A stretch of 64,000 bases of DNA from SMXL01 sp036985715 (lineage in GTDB: Bacteria; Bacteroidota; Rhodothermia; Rhodothermales; UBA10348). Location: positions 1 through 64,000 of the forward strand of contig BTQE01000002.1 in the NCBI GenBank assembly GCA_036985715.1. Reading direction: 5' to 3'. The notes below the pieces were generated by a model. It was not told the DNA's origin and did no database searches. It saw only the letters and a program-made list of their open reading frames with translations. The position numbers and the translations under genes were made by a program. Each line of letters opens with the position of its first letter. The stretch's first letter is position 1. Shown piece by piece: positions 44,884 through 53,806 of the stretch.

Positions 44884-46053
44884 TCAGGATCGGATGATGA
44901 TTCGGGCCTGAAATTCAGTACCACTTCCCTCAACAAACGCGACGAAGATATCGTCTCTGTCGCGCCAAATGACTGCCGTTCGCCCATCCAATTCGTGAAC
45001 GTCAAATCCGGCTGATTCCTGGATCTGTCTGAGGGTACCTCTCGCAAGCCCGAACTGATCTCGGTGGTTTTCAAGGAAACCGTAAGAGAACGCAAATACC
45101 GGAATCTCTGTGTCGTCGTTATTATCACTGAAGATCAGCACAGGCAGTTCAATGGAATCAAGAATTTCTGTTAGACCGATTCCAAGGAGCGAAGCCTGTG
45201 TGATCTCAGGGGTAGATAAACGCCAACCCAGGCGATCGGCAATAAACATCTCAGCTTGTTCTGCATTACCCGTTCGAAACGTGATATCGACGTCGCTAGC
45301 AGCTGACAAGGAAAGTTCAATAATGTCGGTTGAAGGTGGAGTCGGTGTTCCGAGACGGGTAAGTAAGTAACCGATAAAACCGGCGGCCAATATCACCCAC
45401 GTGTACAGAAGCACCCGGTTCATTCGATTCTTTTTAGGGCGCTTTAGCTCGGCGGTGGCCGAGCGATCCGCGCGGAGATCCGTTGGTCGTGTGTGACCAC
45501 CTCTAGATTCCACGACAGATCGAAGTGTGGGAGGTACAGGGACGAACGCCGAGCTCCAATAACTTCGAAGCGCACGTGCAACTGCCTCTCGCGTGATAAT
45601 ATTTCCGAAGACAGCACGTTGATCGACATCGAGGTGGGAGACCAGTCGCTCCTTGAAGGCATCAAGTGCATTGTGCTCAGGAAGAAGCGGCAGGTCAGTC
45701 TCTACGCAGCGCCATAAATCGATTCGATCCCGTGGTGCCAGGAGAAGGAACTGGAGGCGGACGCTGGATGCCAGGTATTGTTCAGACTCGTACCGCCGAG
45801 CCTGTTCAGAATGATCTCTGAGACCCCGAGTCGCTTCCAAGCGATTGTCCAACGAATCACCGATGGTGCTGAGTCGACTGACCAACTCTGAAAGCGATTC
45901 GTCCGTAGCACTCGTGTTTGTTTTGGAACCTTTGTAGATCGTGTCGACAAGGCGAGCTGCCTGATCAGCGTCCTTCGAGATGAACTGAGCAACCAAAAAT
46001 AGCTGCTCCAAATGGGCAAGTTGGGGTCCTGAATGTTTTCCTTTATTCTCCAT
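44884..46053 (-). CDS. Predicted sigma-like / transmembrane / extracytoplasmic fusion protein of unknown function
   Basis: 389 residues. Residues 11-40 (LAHLEQLFLVAQFISKDADQ and following) resemble region 2 of extracytoplasmic-function sigma factors, and residues 98-165 (LLLAPRDRIDLWRC, REAVARALRSYW) faintly recall region 4. One helix at 213-232 (VLLYTWVILAAGFIGYLLTR) anchors the protein. The outer 150 residues read like the sensory domain of anti-sigma factors (MFIADRLGWRLSTPEI, IPVFAFSYGFLENH, AVIWRDRDDIFVAFVEG). Nothing here is a named family, so the sigma and anti-sigma readings are inferences from pattern. It starts 4 bp after the SAM-hydroxide adenosyltransferase stop, so the two share a message. 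Confidence 0.6.
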   Translation of the reverse strand: MENKGKHSGPQLAHLEQLFLVAQFISKDADQAARLVDTIYKGSKTNTSATDESLSELVSRLSTIGDSLDNRLEATRGLRDHSEQARRYESEQYLASSVRLQFLLLAPRDRIDLWRCVETDLPLLPEHNALDAFKERLVSHLDVDQRAVFGNIITREAVARALRSYWSSAFVPVPPTLRSVVESRGGHTRPTDLRADRSATAELKRPKKNRMNRVLLYTWVILAAGFIGYLLTRLGTPTPPSTDIIELSLSAASDVDITFRTGNAEQAEMFIADRLGWRLSTPEITQASLLGIGLTEILDSIELPVLIFSDNNDDTEIPVFAFSYGFLENHRDQFGLARGTLRQIQESAGFDVHELDGRTAVIWRDRDDIFVAFVEGSGTEFQARIIIRS

Positions 46054-46057
46054 TCGT

Positions 46058-46870
46058 CTATTTATCTTCCGAGAAGACTACGTTTACACTCGTTCCTTTC
46101 TTAATGTCAAGCATGGAAGATGCGTTGCCACGATTGATTGCGACTTCCAAATAATCATCACTGTTGAAAAGGACCAGCATTTCGCCAGGGACAGTGTCAG
46201 CATATGTGTTTTGCCTATGGTCAAGTATCGCGTTTCCCACGTAACACTTGAACAGTCGATTTCGTTGTAGCTTCTCAAATTCGACGCGAGGAATATTCGT
46301 AATGCAATTACCAAATCCGTCTACGTGGACCACCCATCCCTGGATTCCCTGATCGTCAGAAATCGGTATTGCCCACCGCATGGATTGAATGTCGAGAACG
46401 GTCGAACCCAGTTCATCCAGCAAACGCCCGGCAGCAAGATGCGCAGCAACCGGCGCAAATATGTCTCTGCCCTGAAAGGTGATACTTGGTTCAGGTATTC
46501 TCCAGAATTGGGGTCGATCGAGTTCAATAATGCGGTCTGGAACCGAGCTTTTCAGCAGAAGCGAGAACAAGCCGTTGTCAGGCCCGACGTAGTAATGCCC
46601 GCCTTGCTCCAAGGCCACACACCTTCGATCGGTTCCGACCTCAGGATCAACAACCACGAGATGGACCGTACCCGGCGGATAATAAGGGGCGGCAATGGAA
46701 AGGACATGGGCCGCTTCCATGACATCGTGGGGGGTAATTTCGTGAGATATGTCTACAATTCGAACGTCGGGGGCAATCGACAAGATGGCCCCCTTCATCG
46801 CTGCAACGTATCCATCTCGATTGCCGAAATCGGAAGTGAGGGTTAGAATTCGACGGGTGTCGGTCGCCAT
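46058..46870 (-). CDS. SAM hydroxide adenosyltransferase family protein (DUF62)
   Basis: 270 residues. Family members hydrolyse S-adenosylmethionine to adenosine and methionine, and relatives are the fluorinase and chlorinase. The family features are ILTLTSDFGNRDGYVAAMKG, VDPEVGT near residue 75, VGPDNGLFSLLL, the GRDIFAPVAAHLAAG helix, and WVVHVDGFGNCITNIP. The insert that gives halogenases their specificity was not examined residue by residue, but the length is that of the hydrolase type. It is the first gene of a two-gene minus-strand set with the sigma-like fusion gene. 243 bp separate it from yraN. Confidence 0.93.
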   Translation of the reverse strand: MATDTRRILTLTSDFGNRDGYVAAMKGAILSIAPDVRIVDISHEITPHDVMEAAHVLSIAAPYYPPGTVHLVVVDPEVGTDRRCVALEQGGHYYVGPDNGLFSLLLKSSVPDRIIELDRPQFWRIPEPSITFQGRDIFAPVAAHLAAGRLLDELGSTVLDIQSMRWAIPISDDQGIQGWVVHVDGFGNCITNIPRVEFEKLQRNRLFKCYVGNAILDHRQNTYADTVPGEMLVLFNSDDYLEVAINRGNASSMLDIKKGTSVNVVFSEDK

Positions 46871-47113
46871 TCTGATCGGATGCCTGTCGTGAGTTGCCGT
46901 CTGGCTTGCCCGCGGCGAGAAAAGGTTGAAGTAATTGGGCTGCGCGTACCCCGAGAGAAACGAGAAATTTGAGCGGTACGTAATCTACCAATTATTCCTA
47001 GCTCGTCCACCACGTGTCCTCGTGACGAATTAGTGTAAAATGGCCTGGTCTGGAGCAAAAGTGTTCGGAATTCAACACATACGACTCTATACCATTAAAA
47101 TATTCCGATTGAA

Positions 47114-47527
47114 TTGAATACGAACTCATCGCGGGATAAGGTGCGGAAGAAGGTCGGTCAAGAAGGAGAGGCTCTGGCTGCAGCGTACCTCGAACAAAAG
47201 GGATACCGCATCCTTGAACGGAACTATCGATTCCAACGGGCCGAAGTCGATCTGATCTGTTTTCAGCCGGCTTCGAAATATGAAGACGGAGGGGAACTGG
47301 TGTTTGTAGAAGTCAAAACCAGGACATCACATGCGTATGGTGTGCCGGAAACGGCGGTTGATACATCCAAGCAGAAAAACCTGAAGCGAGCCGCGAGGTC
47401 GTACCTGCACGAGCACAGAATGGAGGGAGCGCTTTGCCGTTTTGACGTTTTGGCGATTACGAGAATCGGCGGCAAGGTCGGTGGCCAGGTCGACATCCAT
47501 CACATCGAAGGCGCCTTTCAGACTTAA
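47114..47527 (+). CDS. yraN: UPF0102 (YraN) family nuclease-fold protein
   Basis: 137 residues starting at a TTG. The PD-(D/E)xK core is visible: GEALAAAYLEQKGYRILERN, AEVDLIC (catalytic Asp) and LVFVEVKTRTSHAYG (Glu and Lys). The role is not established for the family; a nuclease in repair or recombination is expected. Its TAA (47525-47527) overlaps the TAA of the convergent gene (47524-47526 on the other strand), so no terminator lies between them. Confidence 0.93.
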   Translation: MNTNSSRDKVRKKVGQEGEALAAAYLEQKGYRILERNYRFQRAEVDLICFQPASKYEDGGELVFVEVKTRTSHAYGVPETAVDTSKQKNLKRAARSYLHEHRMEGALCRFDVLAITRIGGKVGGQVDIHHIEGAFQT

Positions 47528-48657
47528 TTCGGACGGTACTCTTTCGGGACTTCGTCTGCGACGCGTTCGAATGCCAGATAGCCAGAAAACGTAACTCCGT
47601 AAGGGTTGAGGATATCACCTTTGTAGTCCACTACGGTCGGGCCTCGCTCCATAGTGATCCATGACGTCTGAAACTTTTCGCTGCCGGGAATTCCGTTTCG
47701 ACGTTGCCATTCGTAGTAGGAGGGATCTTCTGTTTCACCGATATACCTGATTTCGATGTACCCATCAAAGGTCAATATGTGCTCGTTTGGAGTTTCACCC
47801 GGGCGCAGCATCGTCTGAGGATCGATTGGAAACCGTTGTGAAGACACCTTTGAGTTTCGCGAGAAGGTATCTCCTGTCACTGAGCGATTCATCGCAGGTC
47901 GACTATACGTTTTGAATCCCTGTCCTTCGGTTCTCCCAGACAACAGGGCAAGGAGAAAGTGTCGAAAAGAACCCATGAAGGCCTTTCGACGATTTTCCTC
48001 CCACACTTTCAATTCGTCAGGGCTTCCTGCTTCCAATTCTTCAAACAACGGTTCTCCGTCGTAGCGTGTGCGGAAGGGTTCTGCTTCGAAGTCCTTCAGA
48101 AAGTATTGAATGCGATACCCCAGAGCGTGGTTTTCAATGATTAAGGGTTCCGCTGCGTAGGCTACAAGCGTTCCACCCCGGCTCTCAAAATCCAGTACTT
48201 CTGGATTAACAATGACGGTCATCTCAGCATTCGGAGATTCACCGACGAAAAGCTGGATGAACCGCTCGAGTCTGTCCTTCCATTTGTCGTCGCGTTCAGC
48301 TTCGATGATGATTTCGCCGATTTCCAGAACGGCGGGTTCCAGCGTAAAGTCAAACGTATACACCCGCGACTCCCGGAGCAGTAGATCTCTGAATGACGGC
48401 TCAAAACCAAGCATCGACACATACAAACGATGTGCGCCTGTCGGTACGCGTGCCAGGCGATATCGGCCATCCGAATCGGTGGTTGTACCCATCAACGAAG
48501 CCGCGATAAACACGTTTGCACCGATGAGGGGATCGCCGGTTTCACCGTCCAATACTTGCCCGGTCAGAATAACCACGGTGTTCGGTTGTGCATGGGCTCT
48601 TCCCGGAGTCGACAGGGCAAAAACAAGCACGAGAAAAACTGGAACAGATGAACGCAT
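47524..48657 (-). CDS. Secreted protein with an N-terminal carboxypeptidase-regulatory-like domain
   Basis: 377 residues with a signal peptide (PVFLVLVFALSTPGRAHAQ). Residues 30-110 are a beta-sandwich of the CarboxypepD_reg type found at the N-terminus of TonB receptors (LTGQVLDGETGDPLIGANVF, TTTDSDGRYRLARVPTGAHR). The remaining 260 residues resemble the domain that accompanies it in Bacteroidota surface proteins, with no named function; there is no barrel after it. It may bind a surface ligand or peptidoglycan. The 3' end overlaps the yraN stop by 4 nt. Confidence 0.82.
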   Translation of the reverse strand: MRSSVPVFLVLVFALSTPGRAHAQPNTVVILTGQVLDGETGDPLIGANVFIAASLMGTTTDSDGRYRLARVPTGAHRLYVSMLGFEPSFRDLLLRESRVYTFDFTLEPAVLEIGEIIIEAERDDKWKDRLERFIQLFVGESPNAEMTVIVNPEVLDFESRGGTLVAYAAEPLIIENHALGYRIQYFLKDFEAEPFRTRYDGEPLFEELEAGSPDELKVWEENRRKAFMGSFRHFLLALLSGRTEGQGFKTYSRPAMNRSVTGDTFSRNSKVSSQRFPIDPQTMLRPGETPNEHILTFDGYIEIRYIGETEDPSYYEWQRRNGIPGSEKFQTSWITMERGPTVVDYKGDILNPYGVTFSGYLAFERVADEVPKEYRPN

Positions 48658-48873
48658 AAGTCTGATTGGGCAGAACTAATATTCAGTGATGATCTGGAGG
48701 ATGCAAACACTAGACCGGTATGGAAACCGTCTCTCGGAAATGCCCCACAGAGGGCTTTTTAAACAGTAAGGAATCGCCCATTTGGAACTGACGCATTCCC
48801 AACGTCCAGATAATCAGGCATGGGTGTCTATTGACGACATCATTAACGGAACGGGCGCCTGTCAGATCCAGCT

Positions 48874-50865
48874 CTATGTCGCATTCCGGATCGCCTCGAT
48901 CGTTCGTGGATTCTCCAGGCTGGAGGTGTCTCCGAGGTCTTTGTCCAGGTGGGCTGCTTTAATCAGTCGTCTGATAACCTTCGCATTGCGAGTTTTTGGC
49001 AGGGCCGCAGCAAATCCCAGAAACCCGGGCTTGAGAGGTTTTCCCAGTTCCCGTGTAACCAGTTCGATGAGCTCGGATCGAAATTCATCCGTCGCCTTTG
49101 AAGCGTTGCTGACCACGCAATAAATAGCGAGCGTCTCTCCTTTGAGTTCGTGGGGAATGCCAATGGCCGCACTCTCCGTTACGTCCGGATGACTATTGAG
49201 AATGGCTTCCACTTCAGCTGGTCCGACTCGCTTTCCGGCAACTTTGATGGTGTCGTCGCTGCGGCCCAGGATGTACCATAACCCATCCTCGTCGATCGCC
49301 GCAAAATCTCCGTGAACCCATACCCCTTCAAACCGTCGCCAATACGAATCCAGGTATCGTTCTGAGTCGTTCCAGAATCCACGCGTCATTCCGATCCAGG
49401 GCCCTCTGATCACCAGCTCACCAACCTCCATCTGAACGGAATCTCCCGAATCGTTGACTACGTCAGCCGCCATCCCAGGAACGGGGCCGCTAAAAGCACA
49501 CGGTTTTAACGGGGTGAACATATTCCCACTCAGAATTCCTCCACTGATTTCAGTGCCCCCGGAGTAATTCAGAATCGGTTTGCTGCTTTCAAGAACATTC
49601 TCGAATACCCACTTCCAGGATTCCGGATCCCACGGGCTGCCTGTACTTCCAACTGCTCGTAGATGGTCAAACGTGCTACCACTCAGTGGCTCGGTCCCAT
49701 GTGGCATGATCGCCCGGATAAGAACGGGAGAGATACCCAGGTGCGTGACTCTGTGATTCTCGACCAGGCGCCAGAGACGGCCCACATCAGGATAATCCGG
49801 TGCACCGTCATAGAACAGCATTCCTGCACCGCAAAGAAGCGTGCCAAAAACGAGCCACGGCCCCATCATCCATCCCATATCGCTCATCCAGTACATCATC
49901 TCACCTGGTCTAAGATCCATCGCGTGGGCCATGTCCTGAGCAGCCTTTACCGGGAAGCCGCAATGGGTATGTACGGCTCCCTTCGGTCGCCCGGTCGTGC
50001 CTGATGTGTAAATGATCATAACAACGTCCTCGGCAGACGTTCTGACGGTTTTGGCAACGCTCGACTGTTCCGGCACGATCTCATCCCACCACAGATCTCG
50101 CCCTTCAGTCCAGGGTGTATCCGAGACGTTGATCTGACGGTTTACCAGAACCCGCGTGACTAGAGGACAGTTCTCAAGAGCCGAATCGAGCACGCGTTTC
50201 ATGGCCACCTCGTTTCCACGACGCACAAATCCATCCGCCGTTATGACCGTACTCGCTCCTGCATCATTCAACCGAGTCGCTATGGCTTGCGGGCCGTAGC
50301 CGCTGAACAGCGGAAGAAGAACCGCACCTATTTTGCAGATGGCTAGAAAAGCCGCGACCAGCTCCGGCGTCATGGGCATAAAGAGACCGATTACATCTCC
50401 TTTCTGGACTCCGATGCTGAGCAGAGCATTTGCACAGCGAGAAACGCGATCATTCAGTTCCGCATAGGAGAGAACGACCGTTGTGCCATCCTCCCCCTCC
50501 CATCGAAAAGCAGTTACATTGGCGGTCTCGCCGCTTAGCCATTTGTCGAGGCAGTTTTGGACGATGTTCATCTGCCCCCCGACGCACCACCTGGGGAACG
50601 CAGGATCATTCGTACGCTCCAGCGCGGCCTTGTATGGTTCGTAGAATTGAATGTCCAGATCCTTCAGAACAGCATCCCAGAACCACTCCGGGTCGCCGAC
50701 TGATCTCTCATGGAGGCTATTTAGCGAATCGAACCCGTGACGGACCATGAAGGACATCAAATTCGTTTCTTCTAGATCGATGGGATCAGGCCTCCATACG
50801 ACCTCTTGGCCGAAGGGGAAAGACGTCTCCGCTCCGGCCCTGTTGCTGTCTGTCGGCTCACTCAT
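48874..50865 (-). CDS. Acyl-CoA synthetase of the acetyl/acetoacetyl-CoA synthetase group (AMP-forming)
   Basis: 663 residues. The N-terminal block GDPEWFWDAVLKDLDIQFYE is the ACAS_N domain of acetyl- and acetoacetyl-CoA synthetases. The P-loop-like core is MIIYTSGTTGRPKGAVHTH, followed by MSDMGWMMGPW, LNYSGGTEISGG, HGDFAAIDEDGLWYILGRSD and the C-terminal lysine region LPKTRNAKVIRRLIK, with Ala where the family often has Gly before the reactive Lys. The reaction is acid + ATP + CoA to acyl-CoA. Because tyrosine breakdown (HPPD and HmgA lie 1.7-4 kb away) yields acetoacetate, acetoacetate is a good candidate substrate, but acetate or propionate is equally possible from sequence. Confidence 0.9.
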   Translation of the reverse strand: MSEPTDSNRAGAETSFPFGQEVVWRPDPIDLEETNLMSFMVRHGFDSLNSLHERSVGDPEWFWDAVLKDLDIQFYEPYKAALERTNDPAFPRWCVGGQMNIVQNCLDKWLSGETANVTAFRWEGEDGTTVVLSYAELNDRVSRCANALLSIGVQKGDVIGLFMPMTPELVAAFLAICKIGAVLLPLFSGYGPQAIATRLNDAGASTVITADGFVRRGNEVAMKRVLDSALENCPLVTRVLVNRQINVSDTPWTEGRDLWWDEIVPEQSSVAKTVRTSAEDVVMIIYTSGTTGRPKGAVHTHCGFPVKAAQDMAHAMDLRPGEMMYWMSDMGWMMGPWLVFGTLLCGAGMLFYDGAPDYPDVGRLWRLVENHRVTHLGISPVLIRAIMPHGTEPLSGSTFDHLRAVGSTGSPWDPESWKWVFENVLESSKPILNYSGGTEISGGILSGNMFTPLKPCAFSGPVPGMAADVVNDSGDSVQMEVGELVIRGPWIGMTRGFWNDSERYLDSYWRRFEGVWVHGDFAAIDEDGLWYILGRSDDTIKVAGKRVGPAEVEAILNSHPDVTESAAIGIPHELKGETLAIYCVVSNASKATDEFRSELIELVTRELGKPLKPGFLGFAAALPKTRNAKVIRRLIKAAHLDKDLGDTSSLENPRTIEAIRNAT

Positions 50866-51108
50866 TCAAACTGCCGGTGTAGTGTCTCGAACCATTCACG
50901 AAGGCATAGAAAGAAAGATGGGAAATATCGTGCATGTTGCGCGTGCCGGTCGAGAAATGCCATAAACCCATACTGAGCAATCTACAATCTGACCGATAAG
51001 CAGTCCGGTTTCTGGATGATTTCTTGGTGTGGATTGTAAGGCGGAAATAAGATCAAAACCCATTTCGGTCTGAGACGTTGGATGGGACCGCTGAATGCAG
51101 AAGTCAAT

Positions 51109-51119
51109 CTAAAAGGAGA
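51109..51119 (+). promoter_or_regulatory. Strong ribosome-binding site that decides the lipoprotein start
   Basis: AAAAGGAGA sits directly before the ATG at 51120. It makes that ATG the start, not the in-frame ATG 42 nt upstream (51078), and the signal peptide begins properly from it. Confidence 0.6.
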
Positions 51120-52472
51120 ATGCGTAAGGAATTTAAATTCATAGTTGGGACTGCTGTATTGGTTCTCTTCTTGACCGGATGTCAATCCTCCGGATCGGAT
51201 TCGGGTATTGTCACCGATCTCTACGAAGGTGTGAACTCAAGCGATCCAAACGGGATGTACATTTTTGAAGATGAGCTCTACATGCAGATGACTACGGAAG
51301 ACCTGGGCTCTGAGATTTTCAAGTACGATGGAACCAAGATCATCAGCGTGACGGATATCGCTCCTCTTAAAGCCCACTCCGTACCCGCGTTGTTTGTCGC
51401 ATATGATGGGAAGCTATTCTTTTCTGCCCTGAAAGACGAATACGGCAGGGAGCTTTGGGTTATCGATGGAAACCGGACGCGTATCGTTCGGGACATCAAT
51501 CGAGGCCCGGCCAGCTCGCAGGCTTCTGGAATGACCGTTTTTAAGGATGCACTTTATTTTCGGGCGAACGACGGTGTCAGCGGCGTCGAATTTTGGAGAT
51601 GGGATGGGCGAAATATCGAAATGATCTCTGATATTAACGAGGGGCCTTCGAGCTCAACTCCTATTGGCTTCACCATCTTTGACGACAATCTGTTTTTCTC
51701 AGCCGCGTCCACTGATCTAGGAGCCGAACTGGTACGTTACGATGGCACTTCGCCTCCCGTGGTACTCGATATAAACGAAGGAAGGACGGGTTCTCGACCC
51801 GATCAGTTTGTAACCCTTGGCGATGTTCTCTATTTCGTCGCATTCACGGACGTTGAAGGGACGGAGTTAAGAAAGTATGAGAACGGGGAAGTGTCGCTCG
51901 TTCAGGATATCGCTCCGGGCGCAGACTCGTCAAACCCGAAGTATTTGACCGTGTACAACGACGTTCTCTATTTCGCGGCGAACAACCTGGAGGACGGTGA
52001 AGAATTGTGGAGAATCAAAGATGACGCTGCGGAGCCGGTGAGTGATCTTTTTGAAGGATCTGACGGAAGCAAGCCTGAATTTCTATACGCGAGCTCGATG
52101 GGACTCTTTTTCGCAGCGAACAACGGTAGCGCAGGTAAAGAGTTATGGGTTCTTGCTGATGATAAACCTGAGATGGTTGCAGATATCAATGAAGGATTGC
52201 TCGGATCGGCTCCCTTCGGATTTGCTGAGCACGAGGGCTGGGTATATTTCACTGGACGAACGGAAGCTGAAGGGTCGGAGGTTTGGCGAACGGACGGAGA
52301 AGTTGTTGAACTGATGACAGACATCTGGGAAGGCGTGGACAGTTCGCGACCACAAGAGTACGTGTCTTACAAAAATCAACTATGTTTCGCCGCCGCAAAT
52401 GGCGAAAGTGGACGAGAATTGTACTGCTACGTCGCAGCCGATCTTAATCCGCTGCGAAGAATAATTCCCTAA
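51120..52472 (+). CDS. Surface lipoprotein with nine ELW-type repeats, probable beta-propeller
   Basis: 450 residues. Lipobox at Cys21 (LFLTGC). The rest is nine repeats of about 46 residues, each starting D-(I/L)-x-x-G-x-x-x-S-x-P and then containing LYF.A...G.ELW (examples: DINEGPSSSTP, DIAPGADSSNP, DLFEGSDGSKP). This is the ELWxxDGT repeat family of extracellular proteins, which fold as beta-propeller-like sheets. Nine units is unusual for a single closed ring (typically 6-8), so it may form a nine-bladed propeller or two linked sheets. No enzymatic residues are seen; a binding or adhesion role is likely. Located between the acyl-CoA synthetase and HmgA, on the opposite strand. Confidence 0.87.
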   Translation: MRKEFKFIVGTAVLVLFLTGCQSSGSDSGIVTDLYEGVNSSDPNGMYIFEDELYMQMTTEDLGSEIFKYDGTKIISVTDIAPLKAHSVPALFVAYDGKLFFSALKDEYGRELWVIDGNRTRIVRDINRGPASSQASGMTVFKDALYFRANDGVSGVEFWRWDGRNIEMISDINEGPSSSTPIGFTIFDDNLFFSAASTDLGAELVRYDGTSPPVVLDINEGRTGSRPDQFVTLGDVLYFVAFTDVEGTELRKYENGEVSLVQDIAPGADSSNPKYLTVYNDVLYFAANNLEDGEELWRIKDDAAEPVSDLFEGSDGSKPEFLYASSMGLFFAANNGSAGKELWVLADDKPEMVADINEGLLGSAPFGFAEHEGWVYFTGRTEAEGSEVWRTDGEVVELMTDIWEGVDSSRPQEYVSYKNQLCFAAANGESGRELYCYVAADLNPLRRIIP

Positions 52473-52522
52473 AGCTTTTGGACATCTCCAGGATCAGACC
52501 CGTATCAGCGTAGAGCGCGGAA

Positions 52523-53716
52523 TCACTGCCCGTTTGATGGCAGTTTTTCGCCGTGCGTTTCTGGTCGCCAGGAGAGCATGTAGTCTTCATCTTCTATTTC
52601 AAGAGAAGCTTTAGTCAAACGCAGGGGACGAAACGTATCAACCATTACGGCCAATTCGTCCGTGCCTTTTTTCCCGATGCTGGCCTCAACCGTTCCAGGA
52701 TGCGGCCCGTGGGCTATTCCTCCCGGGTGTAGGGTGAAAGAGCCACTTGATATTCCTTTTCGACTCATGAAATCCCCTTTCACGTAATAAAGTACCTCGT
52801 CGGAGTCGATGTTCGAATGGTTGTATGGCGTCGGAATAGCGTCCGGGTGATAATCATATAGGCGGGGTACAAAAGAACAGATCACGAAATTCCGACCCGC
52901 AAAATGTTGATGAGTCGGAGGCGGCAAATGGACACGGCCCGTAATGGGTTCGAAATCGTGGATCGAAGTCGCATACGGGTACATGTAGCCGTCCCAGCCC
53001 ACAAAATCGAACGGATGATACCGGAAGAAAAGCCGATGGAGATAGCCGTGCTTGGCAATTCTGACTTCAAACTCGCCTTCCTCGTCGTGCGTGATCAGAT
53101 CTGATGGTGGACGAAAGTCCCTCTCACAGAACGGACTATTTTCAAGCAGCTGACCGAACTCATTTCGATATCTCTTCGGTGGTCGAATTTCGGAGAACGA
53201 TTCAATAACCAGGAGTCTCGGTTGCTGATCACCCGTAAATTCCCATCTGTGGGTAATCGTCCTCGGGACATGGACGTAGTCCCCGGCCGAAAATTCTACG
53301 TTTCCAAATGGACTCTGAAGGACACCCTCGCCTTCGTGAACGAAAATCATCTCGTCGGCTACGGCATTTCTGAAAAAGTAGGACATCGAATCGGTCGGTG
53401 CGCAGAGCGCGAGTCGTACATCTTCATTTCCCATGATATAGGTTCGACCTGATAGCCAGTCTCCACTCGCGTCTACCTCGAATCCTTTCACGTGACGATG
53501 TCTCAAGAAGTCCAGGTCCACGTAGTCGATTCCAAACGGGATTGGATCTTCAAGACGTTCGACTACGGTAGGGGGATACAGGTGATACGCAATCGATTGT
53601 ATCCCGCTGAAGCCTTCAGCACCGATAACTTCCTCGCTGTAGAGTGTACCATCCGGTTTGCGCATCTGCGTGTGACGCTTATGCGGCACATCACCCATTC
53701 GGACGTAGTATGGCAT
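52523..53716 (-). CDS. hmgA: Homogentisate 1,2-dioxygenase
   Basis: 397 residues. Opens the ring of homogentisate to maleylacetoacetate with Fe(II) and O2, in tyrosine and phenylalanine degradation. The C-terminal cupin contains the metal site in NHSNIDSDEVLYYVKGD and SGSFTLHPGGIAHGPHPG, and FDFVGWDGYMYPYATSIHDF is a family block. The length is that of the shorter bacterial type. It lies 90 bp downstream of the HPPD gene on the same strand, so the two steps of the pathway are joined. Maleylacetoacetate isomerase and fumarylacetoacetase were not seen in the window. Confidence 0.95.
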   Translation of the reverse strand: MPYYVRMGDVPHKRHTQMRKPDGTLYSEEVIGAEGFSGIQSIAYHLYPPTVVERLEDPIPFGIDYVDLDFLRHRHVKGFEVDASGDWLSGRTYIMGNEDVRLALCAPTDSMSYFFRNAVADEMIFVHEGEGVLQSPFGNVEFSAGDYVHVPRTITHRWEFTGDQQPRLLVIESFSEIRPPKRYRNEFGQLLENSPFCERDFRPPSDLITHDEEGEFEVRIAKHGYLHRLFFRYHPFDFVGWDGYMYPYATSIHDFEPITGRVHLPPPTHQHFAGRNFVICSFVPRLYDYHPDAIPTPYNHSNIDSDEVLYYVKGDFMSRKGISSGSFTLHPGGIAHGPHPGTVEASIGKKGTDELAVMVDTFRPLRLTKASLEIEDEDYMLSWRPETHGEKLPSNGQ

Positions 53717-53806
53717 GACGCTTTGTCCTCTAAGTTTGCTGGTTTTCGGAGTTGCTATTCGTTCTGGTATATACGCTTGGCAAGGATCATCCCGGCTCGA
53801 ACTAGG

